Of a stretch of 8,929 nt of DNA, positions 7,193-8,929 are shown piece after piece; within the stretch, counting starts at the first letter, position 1; each line of letters begins with the position of its first letter. The DNA comes from SYFY01 sp031385325 (lineage in GTDB: Bacteria > Pseudomonadota > Gammaproteobacteria > Pseudomonadales > Azotimanducaceae). The translations under genes and the position numbers were made by a program. Location: the NCBI GenBank assembly GCA_031385325.1, contig JANNBJ010000219.1, positions 1-8,929 of the forward strand, read 5' to 3'. The notes below the pieces were generated by a model. It ran no database searches and was not told the origin of the DNA. It saw nothing but the letters and a program-made list of their open reading frames with translations.

Positions 7193-8929
7193 ATGTGTGG
7201 AATAGGCGGTCAGATTCTCCGGCAGCCAGCGAGGAGTGCGCTGGAGAAAAGTCTGGATGTGCTTATTGCGCGTCAGCGACACAGAGGACCGGATGGCGAG
7301 GGCACGTGGATCGGCGCCAACAACCGGGTAGGCCTCGCCCACGTTCGCCTCAGCATCATCGATCTCTCTGAATCCGCCGCGCAACCGATGGTGTCGGAGA
7401 TTGGCAACATCATCTGTCACAACGGTGAACTTTATAACTACAAGGAGCTGAGGGCTGACATCGGCTCCGCCAACTTTCGCACCACTTCGGATACGGAAGT
7501 TGTCTTACGGGCGTACGAGCGATGGGGCGCCGACTGCGTCAAGCGTTTTCGAGGGATGTTTGCTTTTGCGATCTGGGATGAAAAAAAACAGGCACTGTTT
7601 GTTGCCCGTGATCGATTCGGAATCAAACCGTTCTACTTTCACCGTCACGCGAAAGGGCTGGTATTCAGCTCGGAAATGAAGGCGCTTACCCCGTTTCTCG
7701 CCGATGTGAAGACAAGTCACGCCGGTCTGCGAGACTATTTCAGTTTCCAATTCTGCCTGGGCGATCGCACGTTGTTCGACGGCATCGAGCAAGTGCAGCC
7801 GGGCCACTGTGGATATTTCCATCTGGATGGCCGGGTGGAATTGCACAAGTACTGGGAGGTCTATTACGACCTCGATTGGGAACACACCGAAGGCTTCTTC
7901 AAAGGCAAGGTGCGTGAACTCTTGCTGGACTCAGTCGATTTCCATCTGCGTGCTGACGTCGAGGTGGGTGCTTACCTCAGCGGGGGAGTCGATTCGAGTC
8001 TGGTAGCAGCATTGGCGAGAGACCTGCGGCCGGAACAGCGCTTCCAGGCATTCAACGGGCGATTCCTGGATGGTGAGGCATATGATGAATCCCGTTACGC
8101 ACAAGCCTTGGCTGACAAGTGCGGAATGGAATTGCATGTCACTGACATTGATGAAGACGACTTTGTCGACAACATCAGCAAGGTGGTCTATCACCTGGAC
8201 CAACCCGTTGCCGGACCAGGTTCATTTCCACAGTTCATGGTTTCGAAAACGGTGGGCCAGCATCTCAAGGTAGTCCTGGGCGGCCAGGGAGGCGATGAGA
8301 TCTTTGGGGGCTATACGCGCTATCTGCTCGCGTACTTCGAACAATGCGTGAAGGGCGCAATCACGGGCACCATGAATTCAGGAAATTTTGTGGTGACGTA
8401 CGAGTCCATAATTCCGAATCTGCGTACGTTGGAACAATACAAACCGCTTATCCAGGAATTCTGGCGCGAGGGAATCTTCGATGAGCGTGACAAGCGTTAC
8501 TTTCGGCTTGTTAATCGCTCCAACAACTTCGGTGAAGTGATTCGGTGGGACGCTCTTTCTGCAGAATCCCCGTTCAGTGAGTTCCAGAACATTTACTGGG
8601 CCGATAATGTGGGCAAGGAGTCGTATTTCGACAGCATGACCCACTTTGACTTCAAGACTCTTTTGCCGGCACTGCTGCACGTCGAAGATCGGATGAGCAT
8701 GGCTCATGGCATCGAGTCGCGTGTGCCATTGCTTGATCACGGATTGGTTGAGCTTGCCGCCACCATTCCAGCCAATATCAAATTTCAGAATGGCGAGTTG
8801 AAGCGTCTGTTACGCAACACCTTTCAGGACAAACTGCCGGCCGAAATTCTGGGTCGCAAAGACAAGATGGGTTTCCCGGTACCATTGCAGAAGTGGCTTG
8901 GCTCTCCAGGTCGCGCCAGGGAGTTTGTG
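7193..8929 (+). CDS. asnB: Asparagine synthetase-like glutamine amidotransferase (AsnB family), 3' truncated by window edge
   Basis: The frame is open for 579 codons to the window edge. AsnB-type enzymes hydrolyse glutamine in an N-terminal Ntn domain and pass the ammonia to an ATP-activated carboxylate in the C-terminal synthetase domain. The glutaminase is intact: nucleophile Cys2 in MCGIGG, RHRGPDG (29-35), HVRLSIIDL (50-58), NGELYNY (77-83), SDTEV (99-103) and ARDRFGIKPFY (138-148). The synthetase has the PPi loop SGGVDSS (263-269), LGGQGGDEIFGGY (362-374), EDRMSMAHGIESRVPLLDH (498-516) and KMGFPVPLQKWL (558-569). The block usually reading SG(E/D)GxDE is GGQGGDE, with Gln365 where true asparagine synthetases have Glu. 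A long insert (about 375-490) follows. The missing C-terminus is probably a few dozen residues. It lies downstream of a glycosyltransferase gene, which suggests amidation of a glycan sugar acid rather than asparagine synthesis, though this is inference. The gene symbol marks the family, not proven function. Confidence 0.93.
   Translation, partial: MCGIGGQILRQPARSALEKSLDVLIARQRHRGPDGEGTWIGANNRVGLAHVRLSIIDLSESAAQPMVSEIGNIICHNGELYNYKELRADIGSANFRTTSDTEVVLRAYERWGADCVKRFRGMFAFAIWDEKKQALFVARDRFGIKPFYFHRHAKGLVFSSEMKALTPFLADVKTSHAGLRDYFSFQFCLGDRTLFDGIEQVQPGHCGYFHLDGRVELHKYWEVYYDLDWEHTEGFFKGKVRELLLDSVDFHLRADVEVGAYLSGGVDSSLVAALARDLRPEQRFQAFNGRFLDGEAYDESRYAQALADKCGMELHVTDIDEDDFVDNISKVVYHLDQPVAGPGSFPQFMVSKTVGQHLKVVLGGQGGDEIFGGYTRYLLAYFEQCVKGAITGTMNSGNFVVTYESIIPNLRTLEQYKPLIQEFWREGIFDERDKRYFRLVNRSNNFGEVIRWDALSAESPFSEFQNIYWADNVGKESYFDSMTHFDFKTLLPALLHVEDRMSMAHGIESRVPLLDHGLVELAATIPANIKFQNGELKRLLRNTFQDKLPAEILGRKDKMGFPVPLQKWLGSPGRAREFV

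Noticed and set aside
7161..7205. A 14-codon frame starting at ATG 7161 that overlaps the amidotransferase start and could be a leader peptide.
   Set aside because: It has no ribosome binding site of its own, no run of regulatory codons and no attenuator hairpin; overlap by chance is likely.

Overview
The window looks like a chromosomal segment of a proteobacterium, most likely a gammaproteobacterium. This rests on moderate GC (mid-50s % by eye), the style of the thiolase and nitroreductase proteins, and a surface-polysaccharide gene set of Gram-negative type. The taxonomic call is inference only; no rRNA or marker gene is present.

Layout, left to right. (1) 2-598 (+) encodes a nitroreductase-family flavoprotein. 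It converges on (2) 693-1934 (-), an acetyl-CoA acetyltransferase-type thiolase with a TTG start. A hairpin at 641-671 between them is placed to act as a shared, two-way terminator. (3) 5402 down to 2051 (-) is a tight operon of three genes: a family-4 glycosyltransferase, a WbuB-like family-4 glycosyltransferase, and a short NAD-dependent epimerase/dehydratase-like protein. Each junction is a 4-base ATGA overlap. (4) 5403-5756 is a divergent spacer of about 350 bases. It contains a doubtful 111-codon minus-strand reading frame that has a Shine-Dalgarno sequence and the same ATGA overlap onto the first glycosyltransferase. (5) 5757-7100 (+) encodes a probable GT-B glycosyltransferase with a TTG start. 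(6) 7193 to the right edge (+) encodes an AsnB-type glutamine-dependent amidotransferase, cut off by the window end after 579 codons.

How the genes fit together. The two arms from about 2051 to 8929 read as part of a cell-surface polysaccharide locus (O-antigen, capsule or exopolysaccharide). Glycosyltransferases assemble the repeat unit, the SDR-like protein acts on or binds a nucleotide sugar, and the AsnB paralogue may amidate a sugar acid or another carboxylate rather than aspartate. The thiolase and nitroreductase at the left belong to general or lipid metabolism and probably mark the flank of the polysaccharide locus.

No tRNA, rRNA, CRISPR array, insertion sequence or phage gene was seen. 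I found no clear evidence of an entirely new system. The points most worth checking are the altered synthetase motif of the AsnB protein, the SDR protein lacking the usual catalytic pair, and the small frame in the divergent spacer.
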